Origin: Myxococcales bacterium
Lineage (GTDB): Bacteria; Myxococcota; Myxococcia; Myxococcales; Myxococcaceae
NCBI GenBank assembly: GCA_030681895.1
Contig: JAUXRI010000300.1
Location: forward strand, 34,784 to 98,783
Length of the DNA: 64,000 nucleotides
Direction: 5' to 3'
Shown here: in pieces, positions 50,572 to 59,733 of the stretch
Layout of the letters: each line of letters starts with the position of its first letter
Numbering within the stretch: position 1 is the stretch's first letter
Position numbers and translations under genes: made by a program
The notes under the pieces: model-generated
Told to the model about the DNA's origin: nothing
Seen by the model: only the letters and a program-made list of their open reading frames with translations
Databases searched by the model: none

Positions 50572-51200
50572 GCGATGAAGCCGGCGAGCCGCAGCTGCGC
50601 TTCCGTCAGCCCGCCACGCTGGCCGATCATCTTCGCGACGAACTTGCCCACGATGTCGGCCTCGAGGTTCACCTTCGCGCCCGGCCGCTTCTGCGAGAGC
50701 GAGGTCTTCGCCCACGTCTCTGGGATCAACATCACGCCGAAGCTGTGCGCGTCGACGGTGGTGATCGTCAACGAGACGCCATCGATGCAGACCGAGCCCT
50801 TCTCGACGAAGAAGGGTGCCAGCGCCGACGGCAACGACACGTGCAGCCGCCACGTCCCTCCGTCTGGAGTCACCTCGAGCAGCTCGCCGACGCCGTCGAC
50901 GTGCCCCTGCACCCAGTGCCCGCCGAGGCGGTCGCCGACGCGCAAGGCCTTCTCGAGGTTCACGCGGGTACCGGTGCTCCAGGCGCCGAGCGTCGAGCGG
51001 CTCAACGTCTCAGGCGCCGCCTGCACGCGAAACGACGAGCCCCGCGACTCGACCACCGTCAGGCAGACGCCGTCGCAGCTGATCGACTCGCCGTGCTTGA
51101 AGTCCGCTGGGTCGAAGCCAGAACGAATCCACACGTCCGTCACGCCGCCGGGCACCACGCGCTCGACGGTGCCCAGGTCCTGCACGAGTCCGGTGAACAT
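50568..51200 (-). CDS. ribE: Riboflavin synthase (alpha subunit)
   Basis: 210 residues, the usual size. It dismutates two 6,7-dimethyl-8-ribityllumazine molecules into riboflavin. The N-terminal MFTGLVQDLGTVE signature and both lumazine-binding barrels are present; each contains a GESISCDGVCLTVV- or SVCIDGVSLTITTV-type segment. LGGHWVQGHVDGVGELLE lies between the barrels. Its stop overlaps the methyltransferase start. Other rib genes are not adjacent in the window. Confidence 0.96.
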   Translation of the reverse strand: MFTGLVQDLGTVERVVPGGVTDVWIRSGFDPADFKHGESISCDGVCLTVVESRGSSFRVQAAPETLSRSTLGAWSTGTRVNLEKALRVGDRLGGHWVQGHVDGVGELLEVTPDGGTWRLHVSLPSALAPFFVEKGSVCIDGVSLTITTVDAHSFGVMLIPETWAKTSLSQKRPGAKVNLEADIVGKFVAKMIGQRGGLTEAQLRLAGFIA

Positions 51201-51209
51201 GTGCAGCCC

Positions 51210-51740
51210 TTACTTCTTCTTCTTCGCCTTGCCCTTGGCAGGCTTCGGCCGCGAGACGCCGGCTTCCTGCAGCATGTCGAGGAACTCCACGATGCGGCCG
51301 TCGGCCTTGCGCAGACGACGCGACAGCATGCGGCAGATGTTCTGCAGGATGATGATGTAGGCGTAGTTGTCGGCCTTGTAGAGGTTCCACAGGTCGAGGT
51401 TGGTGAGCGCGTACGTCGTTGTCTTCTTCTTCACGATGCACGTGGCGCTGCGCGGCTGCAGCTCGACCAGCGTCATCTCTCCGAACGTCTCGCCGGGCCC
51501 GAGCCGCACGATCGGCACCTGATTGCCTCGCGTCGACTTGCGCGCGACCTCGACCTCGCCGTCGCGAATCACGTACATCGTCCGGCCGAGCTCGCCCTCG
51601 TTGAAGATCTGATCGCCGGGAGCCCACGTCTGCTCCTCGAGAAAGTCGAAGAGGATGTCGAGGCTCGCCCCCTTCAGATCGTGGAAGACGGGCACGCTGC
51701 GCAGAAAGGTCGCTACCGAGGCGTCGCGTTTGACGTTCAT
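51210..51740 (-). CDS. Cyclic-nucleotide-binding domain protein (no HTH)
   Basis: 176 residues from the Met at 51740 (MNVKRDASVATFLRSVPVF); an upstream Met adds only a low-quality extension. The cNMP-binding barrel has the phosphate-binding cassette in GPGETFGEMTLVELQPRSATC. The RxA/SA part binds the cyclic phosphate in Crp-family domains. The C-terminal region (ILQNICRMLSRRLRKADGRI) forms a long helix and ends in a Lys-rich tail; there is no helix-turn-helix. It may relay cNMP or another ligand to an unknown partner. Nine bases separate it from riboflavin synthase. Confidence 0.85.
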   Translation of the reverse strand: MNVKRDASVATFLRSVPVFHDLKGASLDILFDFLEEQTWAPGDQIFNEGELGRTMYVIRDGEVEVARKSTRGNQVPIVRLGPGETFGEMTLVELQPRSATCIVKKKTTTYALTNLDLWNLYKADNYAYIIILQNICRMLSRRLRKADGRIVEFLDMLQEAGVSRPKPAKGKAKKKK

Positions 51741-51937
51741 GGGTCGCGAAGCTGCCACAGCCCTTCGCACCGACCTACGGGATTTTCCGGCCCACAAGAC
51801 ACTGAAAACACGTCGGTTTGGAGGAAAGGCGCAACCGCGTAGGCCCTTGTCCGACAATGTAGGCAGGTTCGCTCTTCCAAAATCTCACTTCATCTCGAAG
51901 CTCTGCTTTATTGCCCGTCCTCCAAGGGGATCTCGCC

Positions 51938-53692
51938 ATGCCGATTCGGTTCAACGACACGAAGCTGGGCTCGCTCTACAAGAACTTCGAGACGCAGAAG
52001 CGCACCGACCCGAACCTGAAGCTGGGCCAGGACCAGGTGTTTCAGCTCGTCGCGCTGGTGGGTGATGGCAACCGCGGCTGGTCGGGCAACAAGGTCGCCG
52101 CCGAGCTCAAGAAGCCGGGCATGACGCGCGATCAGCAGATCGCCCTCGTGAAGGGCGGCATGACGGCCAACGAGAAGAAGGACCTCGCCGCCATTCTCGA
52201 CCAGGGCACCGTGCCGCTCGAGCCGAGCGCGAAGCAGTTTCTCGAAGCCGTGCTCGATCGCACCGCGCCGCAGCCGCCTCCTCCGCCGCCCACCAACGGC
52301 CTCGCCATCTCGGGCGACCAGAAGAACGGCCTGACGGGCACCGCCAAGGCCGGCGCCACCATCGAGGCGATCAACATCTCCACCGCGCCCGGCGGCCGGC
52401 TGCACATGGACGACACGACCGTCATCGGCAAGGCCGACGCCAACGGCACCTTCAACATGGCCAAGCTCACCGGCGACCAGGCCATGCGCGAAGGCGACCT
52501 CATTCGTATGCGCGCCCGCAACGCCGACGGCACCACGTCGGACTGGGTGACGGTGAAGGCGACCGGCATCGCCGCGAAGGACAGCAACAACGCCACCGTC
52601 GCCCTCTTTCGTATCGGCCTCGCCGACGTCGGCAACGGCAAGGTGTCGGTCAACAACATCAACGAGAGCCGGCAGGTGTCCGAGCCGGGCGCCCAGCTCG
52701 AGCTCACCAACAAGCGCACGGGAGAAAAGACGAAGGTCACCGTCACCGAGACTGGCGGCTTCCCCGCTGGCTTCACCATCAACGGCAAGCCCGGCGACTC
52801 GTTCGCGGTCGCGGCCTCAGACGGCGTGAACAACACGAACTTCGCGGTCTCGGTCGGCAACGTCACCGTGCCCGGCGGCGCTCCGTCGAACACCGACCTG
52901 ATCCCCGACCCTGCGCTTCACAAGGACGAGCTCGACGCGGCGGGCAAACCCCGCTTCAGCAAGGTCAACTTCACGGGCCCGCTCTTCGTCGACGGCGCCA
53001 AGCCCGAAGACGTGCAGCAGGGGCAGATCGGCGACTGCTACTTCCCGGCCGCCATCGCAGCGATCGCGAAGGCCAACCCCGAGGCCATCAACAAGCTCAT
53101 CAAGGACAACGGCGACGGCACGTACACGGTGACGTTCAAGCAGCGCGACTGGAACACCCAGGGCTTCAAGGACGTCGCGGTGAAGGTCGACGGCGATCTC
53201 TGGGCTCGCTCCTACGGCGGCGCGCTCTACGGCCACAGCGCCAACAGCTCCGACCCCAAGAAGATGGAGCTCTGGTTCCCGCTGGTCGAGAAGGCCTACG
53301 CGCAGTGGAAGGGCAGCTACAACGACATCGGCGACGGCGGCCACTCGAGCGACGTGTTCGAGGCGGTGCTCGGTCGCGACGGCAGCAGCATGAACGTCTA
53401 CGCCGGCAACCTCGACAGGGTGTTCGACACCATCAAGAAGAACGTCGACGCCAAGCAGCCCCTCGCGGCCGGCACGTACCACGACGAAGCGCGCTACACG
53501 AACACCGGCGTCTACGGCGACCACGCGTACTCGATCCTCGGCTACGAGCAGCAGGGCAACGAGAAGTTCGTCATCATGCGCAACCCGTGGGGCGAGTCGG
53601 AGCCTGCAGGCAACGGCGCCAACGACGGCGTCTTCAAGCTCAAGCTCGAAGAGTTCGCGAAGCTGTACCAGAACCTGATGTACACCAGCTGA
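51938..53692 (+). CDS. Calpain-family (C2) cysteine protease with N-terminal and Ig-like domains
   Basis: 584 residues from the ATG at 51938 with AAGGGGA upstream. The C-terminal half is a calpain protease core: Cys367 in GQIGDCYFPAAIAAI, His529 in YGDHAYSILGYE and Asn549 in MRNPWGESE form the triad. Upstream, residues about 105-310 contain beta-sandwich-like modules (NGLAISGDQKNGLTGTAKAG, TIEAINISTAPGGRLHMDDT). The N-terminal 90 residues have a LVGDGNRGWSGNKVAAEL turn resembling EF-hand loops. There is no signal peptide, although the sandwich domains suggest secretion by another route. It is followed ten bases later by a small gene. Confidence 0.85.
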   Translation: MPIRFNDTKLGSLYKNFETQKRTDPNLKLGQDQVFQLVALVGDGNRGWSGNKVAAELKKPGMTRDQQIALVKGGMTANEKKDLAAILDQGTVPLEPSAKQFLEAVLDRTAPQPPPPPPTNGLAISGDQKNGLTGTAKAGATIEAINISTAPGGRLHMDDTTVIGKADANGTFNMAKLTGDQAMREGDLIRMRARNADGTTSDWVTVKATGIAAKDSNNATVALFRIGLADVGNGKVSVNNINESRQVSEPGAQLELTNKRTGEKTKVTVTETGGFPAGFTINGKPGDSFAVAASDGVNNTNFAVSVGNVTVPGGAPSNTDLIPDPALHKDELDAAGKPRFSKVNFTGPLFVDGAKPEDVQQGQIGDCYFPAAIAAIAKANPEAINKLIKDNGDGTYTVTFKQRDWNTQGFKDVAVKVDGDLWARSYGGALYGHSANSSDPKKMELWFPLVEKAYAQWKGSYNDIGDGGHSSDVFEAVLGRDGSSMNVYAGNLDRVFDTIKKNVDAKQPLAAGTYHDEARYTNTGVYGDHAYSILGYEQQGNEKFVIMRNPWGESEPAGNGANDGVFKLKLEEFAKLYQNLMYTS

Positions 53693-53701
53693 AGGTGAGT
53701 C

Positions 53702-54055
53702 ATGGCCAAGCCTCCTGAACCAATCGAAGACGTGATGCCGAACGCGGCCTGGGTCGTCGAGGCCGAGGTGAAAGAAGTGATCTCCACCGGGCCCACGCCT
53801 CCCGAGCCCACCAACGCCAAGCCGGGCGCGACGAGCGTCGGCTACAAGTCGGCTTCGCAGACCGTGAAGCTCTCGATCAGCAACGTGCTCAAGGGCGAGA
53901 AGGCGACCGAGCTCGTCGTCGAGAAGCCAGCGGGCTCGTACTCCCTGAGGCCGGGCAACAAGGGCCCGTTCCTCATCGACAAGAGCAAGACCATCCTCGG
54001 GCGCTACGGCCCCGACAGCTGGCACATCGATCGAGTCAAAGGCGCGATGAAGTAG
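53702..54055 (+). CDS. Small protein downstream of the calpain protease, possible partner
   Basis: 117 residues, ten bases after the calpain-family gene and with a GGTGAG before its ATG, so the two are surely co-transcribed. Predicted mostly beta (AAWVVEAEVKEVISTG, SASQTVKLSISNVLKGEKAT, LVVEKPAGSYSLRPG). No cysteine, no signal peptide. Position suggests an inhibitor, immunity or chaperone partner of the protease, but no known inhibitor motif is seen. Confidence 0.65.
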   Translation: MAKPPEPIEDVMPNAAWVVEAEVKEVISTGPTPPEPTNAKPGATSVGYKSASQTVKLSISNVLKGEKATELVVEKPAGSYSLRPGNKGPFLIDKSKTILGRYGPDSWHIDRVKGAMK

Positions 54056-54080
54056 ATCGTCTCGTCATGCCCGTCGACCG

Positions 54081-54111
54081 CGGCCGCTTCCCCTGCTGGG
54101 TGGAGCGGCCG
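54081..54111. terminator. Hairpin between convergent genes
   Basis: An 8-bp stem (54081-54088 with 54104-54111) with a 15-base loop, followed by a weak T-rich stretch. It lies between the calpain partner gene and the glutamate-cysteine ligase and could stop transcription from the left. Moderate support only. Confidence 0.4.
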
Positions 54112-54119
54112 TCGTCGTT

Positions 54120-55439
54120 TCAGAGCGTGAACTGCTGAAGGAACGCGCTGTCTGACGTGCGCGTGCCGAACGCCTCGAGCACCCGTGCCGAGGGCGACCG
54201 GCCCGACTCGATGACGGCCTCGAGCGGCGCGAGGAGCGGCACGTCGGCGGGGTCGAGCCGCGTGAGCCCAGCGCGCGCAATCGCCAGCACGTCACGCGAG
54301 AGCTCGAGCAGGCCCTTCGCCTCGAGGCCTTCACGCTGCGCGGCGAGGTGCAGCTCGCGGTGGTGCTCGACGGTCTTCGGCGTTGCCGCCATGAGCTCGT
54401 CGACCGCCTGTCGATCGTAGAGGAGCCCACGGATCAGCGCGGCGAGCGCTCCAGTCATCGGCCCGTCGACCGCGTCGGCGCTGCGCACCTCGAGCACGCG
54501 CTTGATGCGCACCTCGGGGAAGAGGGTCGACAGGTGATCGACCCAGTCGGTGTCGAGCGCGGGCTGGCCCTCGAAGCCGCCCGCGAGCAGCTGCCCGAAG
54601 GTGAGCTTCGGCGTGAGGTACTGGCCGTCGCGGCGCAGGAACAACAGCGGTGCCGCGAGCGCCCACTCCACGTACTTCCGGTACGAGAACGAGCCATCGA
54701 TCATGAAGGCCGGCGTGCCGCACCGCGCGGGGTCGACGTCATTCCAGACGCGGCTGCGGAACGAGTGGAAGCCGCTGACCGCGCCCTGAACGATGGGGCT
54801 GTTCGCGAACAGCGCGACGGTGACGGGCGTCATGCGGGCGGCGGCGGTCACCTTGCGGGCGCAGTCGGCCTCGTCGCGCCAATCGAGTGACACCTGAGAC
54901 GTCGTCGTCATCAACATCATGTCGAGCGCGTGCGAGCCGCGCGTGCCGAGGGTCTGCTGCATCGCCCCGTAGCGGGACTTCGGCATCCACGGCATCTCGG
55001 AGAGCCGCAGGAAGGGCCGGTAGCCGAGCCCGACGAGCCGTTGACCGAGGCTGCTCGCGTGCGTCTTCAGCCGCTCGAGGTGGGCCACGTTCTCCGCGTG
55101 CGCCTCGCGCGCCGTCGGGTACGGAGCCCCTGACAGCTCGAACTGGCCCCCGGGCTCGAGCGAGATCGTCACCCGCCCCTTCGTCAGCGCGATGACCGGC
55201 AGCCCGGGTCCTTCGCGAAAGGGCTCCCAGCCGTCGGGAAGGAAGGACTCGAGCAGCGCACCGACGCCACCGCGGCCCTCGTACGGCACCGCGCCTGCCC
55301 CATCGACCGGGAAGAGCAGCTTCTCGTGCTCCAGGCCCACGAGGCCCACGCCGTCGCGCTCGGCCGAGCGAAAGGTGTCTTCGAGCGCCTGCGCCGACGT
55401 CAGGGGCTGGACTTCAGTCTGGCGGGCGTCGAGCGACAT
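54120..55439 (-). CDS. gshA: Glutamate-cysteine ligase (plant/alphaproteobacterial GCS2 type)
   Basis: 439 residues from the Met at 55439 (MSLDARQTEVQPLTSAQ); upstream in-frame Mets give a poor extension. It makes gamma-glutamylcysteine, the first step of glutathione synthesis. Typical features of the plant-type family are VGLEHEKLLFP near the N-terminus, ALTKGRVTISLEPGGQFELS, WMPKSRYGAMQQTLGTRGSH, and FHSFRSRVWNDVDPARCGTP. A second glutathione gene is not in the window. It is divergent from the EI24 gene. Confidence 0.92.
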   Translation of the reverse strand: MSLDARQTEVQPLTSAQALEDTFRSAERDGVGLVGLEHEKLLFPVDGAGAVPYEGRGGVGALLESFLPDGWEPFREGPGLPVIALTKGRVTISLEPGGQFELSGAPYPTAREAHAENVAHLERLKTHASSLGQRLVGLGYRPFLRLSEMPWMPKSRYGAMQQTLGTRGSHALDMMLMTTTSQVSLDWRDEADCARKVTAAARMTPVTVALFANSPIVQGAVSGFHSFRSRVWNDVDPARCGTPAFMIDGSFSYRKYVEWALAAPLLFLRRDGQYLTPKLTFGQLLAGGFEGQPALDTDWVDHLSTLFPEVRIKRVLEVRSADAVDGPMTGALAALIRGLLYDRQAVDELMAATPKTVEHHRELHLAAQREGLEAKGLLELSRDVLAIARAGLTRLDPADVPLLAPLEAVIESGRSPSARVLEAFGTRTSDSAFLQQFTL

Positions 55440-55501
55440 GCAATGAAGGCGGCTGTATAACGTGCCCTTCGCGCGAGCCCACGAATTCCCGAGAGGCCTT
55501 G

Positions 55502-56293
55502 GTGAACGCCGTGATTCCCCACTTGCCGGCCGCCGCCCAGTTCGGGGACTTCTTTCGAGGGCTCGCCCTGCCCTTTCGGGCGCTGCGGGTGATGGTGTCG
55601 TCACCGAAGCTCGTCGGGCTCTCGCTCGTCTCGGGGCTCGTCACGAGCGGCGTGCTGGCAGGGCTCGCGTGGTTCTGGTGGCCCCGGGCCTTCGGGTGGG
55701 CCGAGGCGCTGATTGGCACGGGCTCGTGGCGCGACATCGTCTCAGCCGTCGTCGGCTTTCTGTTCTTCGCGCTCACGTTCTTCGTCAGCGCGCTGACCGC
55801 GCCCAACCTCGTGCTGGCTCCCCTGCAGGACCCGCTGTCAGAGGCGACCGAAGACCGCTGCGGCGACTTCACCGCGCCGGTGTTCTCGTTCCCGGCGACC
55901 GTTCGCGGCACGCTGCACTCGATCGGTCACACCCTGCTGCGCCTGGCCACCCAGCTCCTCGGCGTGGCCGTGCTGCTCCCGCTCAACCTGATCCCCGGCG
56001 CCGGCAGCATCGCGTTCGCCATCGCGGGCTCGCTGTGGAGCATGTTCTGTCTGGCCATCGAGCACCTCTCGAACCCGATGGCGCGCCACCTCTACCCCTT
56101 CGGACAGGTTGTGCGCGTCTTGCGGCGGCGGCTTGCGCTGTCGCTCGGCTTCGGCGCGGCCCTCTACGTCATGCTGTGGGTGCCGGTGCTCAACTTTTTC
56201 CTCATGCCTGTCGCCGTGGTGGCCGGCACCCTGTTGTTCCGAGCGCTCCGGGAAGCGCAGGCGCTTGGTGCTCCGCCGCACGCCAACACCTGA
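55502..56293 (+). CDS. EI24-family membrane protein (CysZ-like)
   Basis: 263 residues from the GTG at 55502, with GAGAGG five bases upstream. Four or five hydrophobic segments (about 40-66, 85-105, 145-170, 175-195, 215-245) are arranged as in the EI24/CysZ family (FFRGLALPFRALRVM near the start, RRLALSLGFGAALYV late). CysZ is a sulfate permease; other members are unassigned. Sulfur-related genes elsewhere in the window (cystathionine synthase, glutamate-cysteine ligase) fit this only loosely. Confidence 0.85.
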   Translation: MNAVIPHLPAAAQFGDFFRGLALPFRALRVMVSSPKLVGLSLVSGLVTSGVLAGLAWFWWPRAFGWAEALIGTGSWRDIVSAVVGFLFFALTFFVSALTAPNLVLAPLQDPLSEATEDRCGDFTAPVFSFPATVRGTLHSIGHTLLRLATQLLGVAVLLPLNLIPGAGSIAFAIAGSLWSMFCLAIEHLSNPMARHLYPFGQVVRVLRRRLALSLGFGAALYVMLWVPVLNFFLMPVAVVAGTLLFRALREAQALGAPPHANT

Positions 56294-56424
56294 CGGCCCT
56301 GCCCGATATGTGTCCGCCCGGGAACGTGGCGCTCCAGACGCGTGTTGGGCTTCCTTGAAGCACCAGACCCCGGTGATTAGGCTCGTGCCGTCGCTTCACC
56401 GGTTTCATCGAGGAAGATCACCAC

Positions 56425-59400
56425 ATGCCTATGCTCCGCAGGGTCGTCGTCGTCGCCGCGCTGGTCGTCGCGTGGGCGCTGGCTGGCAACGACCGCGCAC
56501 CGCTCACCCTCACGATGGTCAAGCAGGTCGAAGCCGCGCCGACGCGCGGCGGTGAGGAGGGCACGAAGGCGCCGCACGAGCTGTCGGCGCTCCGCGTCCT
56601 CACCAAGGTGATCCTCTACGTGAAGGACAACTACGTCGACCCCAAGCGGGTCCGCCCCAAAGAGATGATGGTCGCCGCCCTCGAGGCGGTCGAGAAGTCG
56701 GTGCCCGAGGTGATGGTCGACGGCTCCGCCGAGTCGGGCAAGGTGCGCCTCAACGTCAACGGCAAGAACAAGGAGTTCGACATCACTCACGTCGACACCC
56801 TCTGGCGCATGTCGTTCACCATGAAGGACGTCTTCGACTTCATCGCGAAGAACATGCGGCCCACCGATGACACGCGCGAGATCGAATACGCGGCCGTCAA
56901 CGGCATGCTCAACACGCTCGACCCGCACTCGATTCTGCTGCGGCCCGAGATGTACCGCGAGATGAAGCTGTCGACGAAGGGCGAGTTCGGCGGCCTCGGC
57001 TTCGTCATTCAGATGCGCGAGGGCATCCTCACCGTCGTGAAGGTGCTGCCCAAGACGCCCGCCTTCCGCGCCGGCATCAAGAAGGACGATCAGATCACCC
57101 GCATCGGCGAAGAGTCGACGGTCAACATGGACCTCAACGAGGCCGTCGGGAAGCTGCGCGGCCCCGTCGACTCGCGCGTCACCATCACCGTCAACCGCAA
57201 GGGCTGGGACAAGGCGCAGGCGATGACGCTGACCCGCGCGCTCATCACCATCGACTCGGTGCAGTCGAAGCTGCTGGCCTCGAACGTCGGCTACGTGCGC
57301 GTGAAGAACTTCCAGGGCAACACGACGAAGGACCTGAGTCTGGCGCTGCAGGAGCTCACGAAGGAAGCGAAGGGCAACGGCAGCCCGATTGGCCTCAAGG
57401 GCGTGGTGCTCGACCTGCGCGGCAACCCCGGCGGGCTGCTCGACCAGGCGATTCAGGTGAGCGATCTCTTCGTCAGCAGCGGCACCATCGTCGCGACGGT
57501 CGGCCTCTCGGACAAGCTCCGCGAAGAGAAGCGCGCCCACGAAGACGACACCGATGAGGCGTACCCCGTGGTGGTGCTCGTCAACGCCGGCAGCGCATCA
57601 GCCTCAGAGATCGTCGCCGGAGCGCTCAAGAACCTGAACCGCGCCGTCATCATCGGCCGGCAGACCTTCGGCAAGGGCTCGGTGCAGGTGCTCTACGACT
57701 TCCCCGACGAGAGCGCGCTCAAGCTCACCATCGCCAAGTACCTCACGCCCGGCGACATCTCGATTCAGGAGATCGGCATCACCCCCGACATCCAGCTCAT
57801 CCCTACCCGCGTCTCGAAGGACCGCGTCGACGTGTTCGCGCCGCGGCGCTCGATGGGTGAGGCCGATCTCGATCACCACTTCGGCAACCCGTCGAACGAC
57901 AAGGCCGCCAAGAAGCGTGAAGAGGTCGTCGTGCGTGAGAAGCCGTCGATGACGCTGAAGTACCTCAAGGAAGAGAAGGAGAAGGTCGCCGTCGCGCCGA
58001 AGCCCGACGAGAAGAAGGACCCGAAGGGCGCGCCGCCCAAGGGCAAGGCCCCGGCCGCGAAGAACCCGCTGACCGACACCGAGGCCGCGCCTCCCGAAGA
58101 AGACCTCGACGATCAGCTCGACGCCGAGTCGCAAGACGAGGTTCGCGAGGACTTCGAGGTCTCGTTCGCCAGAGACTTCCTGCTGACGGCGCCGCACCTG
58201 CGCCGCGACAAGATGCTCGAGGCCGGCGCGAAGTACGTCGCCCAGAAGACCAAGCAGGAAGAGGAGCGCATCGCCGGCGCCATCACCAACCTCGGCATCG
58301 ACTGGACCCCTGGCGAGACGCCGAAGAAGGTGTCGATCGACAGCAGCCTCAAGCCCAACGTCGAGCGGAAGATCAACGCCGGCGAGACCGTCGAGCTCGA
58401 GCTGACCGCCGAGAACAAGGGCGCCGAGCCGATCAAGCGCCTGCGCGCATGGATCGAGAGCGAGAACGGCTTCATCGATCGCCGCGAGTTCCTCTTCGGC
58501 GCGCTCAAGCCCGGCGAGAAGCGCTCGTGGACCGTCAGCGTCAAGCTCCCGAAGGATCTCATCTCACGGCGCGACGGCATCACGGTGAAGTTCCAGGACG
58601 ACTCGACCGAGGTGCTGCAAGAGACCGTCGCCGGCGAGCTGAACTTCGTCGAGCTCGCGCGGCCCCGCTTCGCGTACTCGTACCAGCTCGTCGATGACTG
58701 CCAGACCTGCAACCAGGACGGCCAGGCCCAGCGCGGCGAGACCCTCTCGTTGCTCCTCGACGTCACCAACGTCGGCACCGGCAAGGCCCTCGACACCTTC
58801 ACCATCATTCGCAACGCCGGCGACCCGAACATCTTCATCGAGAAGGGCCGCTTCAAGCTCGGCGAGCTCGACGTCGGAGAAACCAAGACGGCGCGCTTCA
58901 GCCTCGGCGTGAAGAAGGGCCTCAAGCCCGACGAGTTCGGCCTGCGCGTGAACGTCATCGACGAGCCCCTCGAGGAGTTCCTCGCCGACAAGCTGATGGT
59001 GCCGGTGGTGCCCGATGGCGCGGCGCCGCTGGTGCTCGAGCCCCGCAAGGCCGTGGCCCGCATCGCCGACAAGGCCGAGCTCTTCAACAGCGCTGACCCG
59101 CGCTCGAACGTCATCGCGCGCCTGCCCAGGGGCGCCGTCGTGAACGAGCAGGCCCGGGGCGCCAACATGGCCCGCGTCGAGTGGGGCGAGAACCGCTTCG
59201 CCTTCGTGAAGGTGTCCGATCTGCGTGACGCGCGGGGCCAGAAGCCGGCGCTCCCCAAGGGCAAGGAGTTCGAGTCCGTGCCGCTTCGCGCTCCGGCGCA
59301 GATCAGCATGAACATCGACTCGAACGCTGGAGGCACCGCCGTCGACTCGTCGACCTTCACGCTCTCGAGCGTCATCACCGACCCCTCGCTGCTCGACGTC

Positions 59401-59631
59401 TTCGTGCTGGTGAACGACCAGAAGGTCTTCTTCAAGGGCCGCACGCCCGAGGATGGCGACAAGCTGAAGTTCACCACCGAGTTCCCCCTCAAGGAGGGGA
59501 ACAACTTCGTCACCATCGTCGCGCGCGAGACCCAGGACTTCGCCAGCCGGAAGACCGTCGTCATTCGTCGCCGTGCGCCGGCCGTCGCCCAGAAGGTCAG
59601 CGACGCCGCGCCGAAGTCGGCCAAGCCCTGA
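56425..59631 (+). CDS. Large S41 carboxy-terminal processing protease with PDZ and long C-terminal extension
   Basis: 1068 residues, more than double a usual CtpA. A signal anchor (about 5-21) places it in the periplasm. A PDZ domain is near 200-265 (GEFGGLGFVIQMREGILTVV). The S41 core follows: GNPGGLLDQAIQVSDLF, Ser392 in NAGSASASEIVAG and Lys417 in TFGKGSVQ, 25 residues apart as in Tsp. After a Lys/Pro/Ala-rich linker (about 520-570) come further domains: a CARDB-like beta-sandwich (DDCQTCNQDGQAQRGETLSL, about 750-860) and an SH3-like segment (about 880-940). These probably bind cell-wall or protein partners. AGGAAG precedes the ATG. Confidence 0.93.
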   Translation: MPMLRRVVVVAALVVAWALAGNDRAPLTLTMVKQVEAAPTRGGEEGTKAPHELSALRVLTKVILYVKDNYVDPKRVRPKEMMVAALEAVEKSVPEVMVDGSAESGKVRLNVNGKNKEFDITHVDTLWRMSFTMKDVFDFIAKNMRPTDDTREIEYAAVNGMLNTLDPHSILLRPEMYREMKLSTKGEFGGLGFVIQMREGILTVVKVLPKTPAFRAGIKKDDQITRIGEESTVNMDLNEAVGKLRGPVDSRVTITVNRKGWDKAQAMTLTRALITIDSVQSKLLASNVGYVRVKNFQGNTTKDLSLALQELTKEAKGNGSPIGLKGVVLDLRGNPGGLLDQAIQVSDLFVSSGTIVATVGLSDKLREEKRAHEDDTDEAYPVVVLVNAGSASASEIVAGALKNLNRAVIIGRQTFGKGSVQVLYDFPDESALKLTIAKYLTPGDISIQEIGITPDIQLIPTRVSKDRVDVFAPRRSMGEADLDHHFGNPSNDKAAKKREEVVVREKPSMTLKYLKEEKEKVAVAPKPDEKKDPKGAPPKGKAPAAKNPLTDTEAAPPEEDLDDQLDAESQDEVREDFEVSFARDFLLTAPHLRRDKMLEAGAKYVAQKTKQEEERIAGAITNLGIDWTPGETPKKVSIDSSLKPNVERKINAGETVELELTAENKGAEPIKRLRAWIESENGFIDRREFLFGALKPGEKRSWTVSVKLPKDLISRRDGITVKFQDDSTEVLQETVAGELNFVELARPRFAYSYQLVDDCQTCNQDGQAQRGETLSLLLDVTNVGTGKALDTFTIIRNAGDPNIFIEKGRFKLGELDVGETKTARFSLGVKKGLKPDEFGLRVNVIDEPLEEFLADKLMVPVVPDGAAPLVLEPRKAVARIADKAELFNSADPRSNVIARLPRGAVVNEQARGANMARVEWGENRFAFVKVSDLRDARGQKPALPKGKEFESVPLRAPAQISMNIDSNAGGTAVDSSTFTLSSVITDPSLLDVFVLVNDQKVFFKGRTPEDGDKLKFTTEFPLKEGNNFVTIVARETQDFASRKTVVIRRRAPAVAQKVSDAAPKSAKP

Positions 59632-59733
59632 AGGCTCGGAGCCGATTGAGTCGGATGAAGCGAGGCGCTTTCTTGCCGTGAAGACCCGATCGCTTTGTTG
59701 CCCCTGCCCGGGGCGACGGGTAGCGTTGGCTTC

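Noticed and set aside
51847..51857. Palindrome TTGTC-C-GACAA upstream of the calpain gene
   Set aside because: Perfect but short (5-bp arms) and not at a clear promoter; expected by chance in 64 kb.
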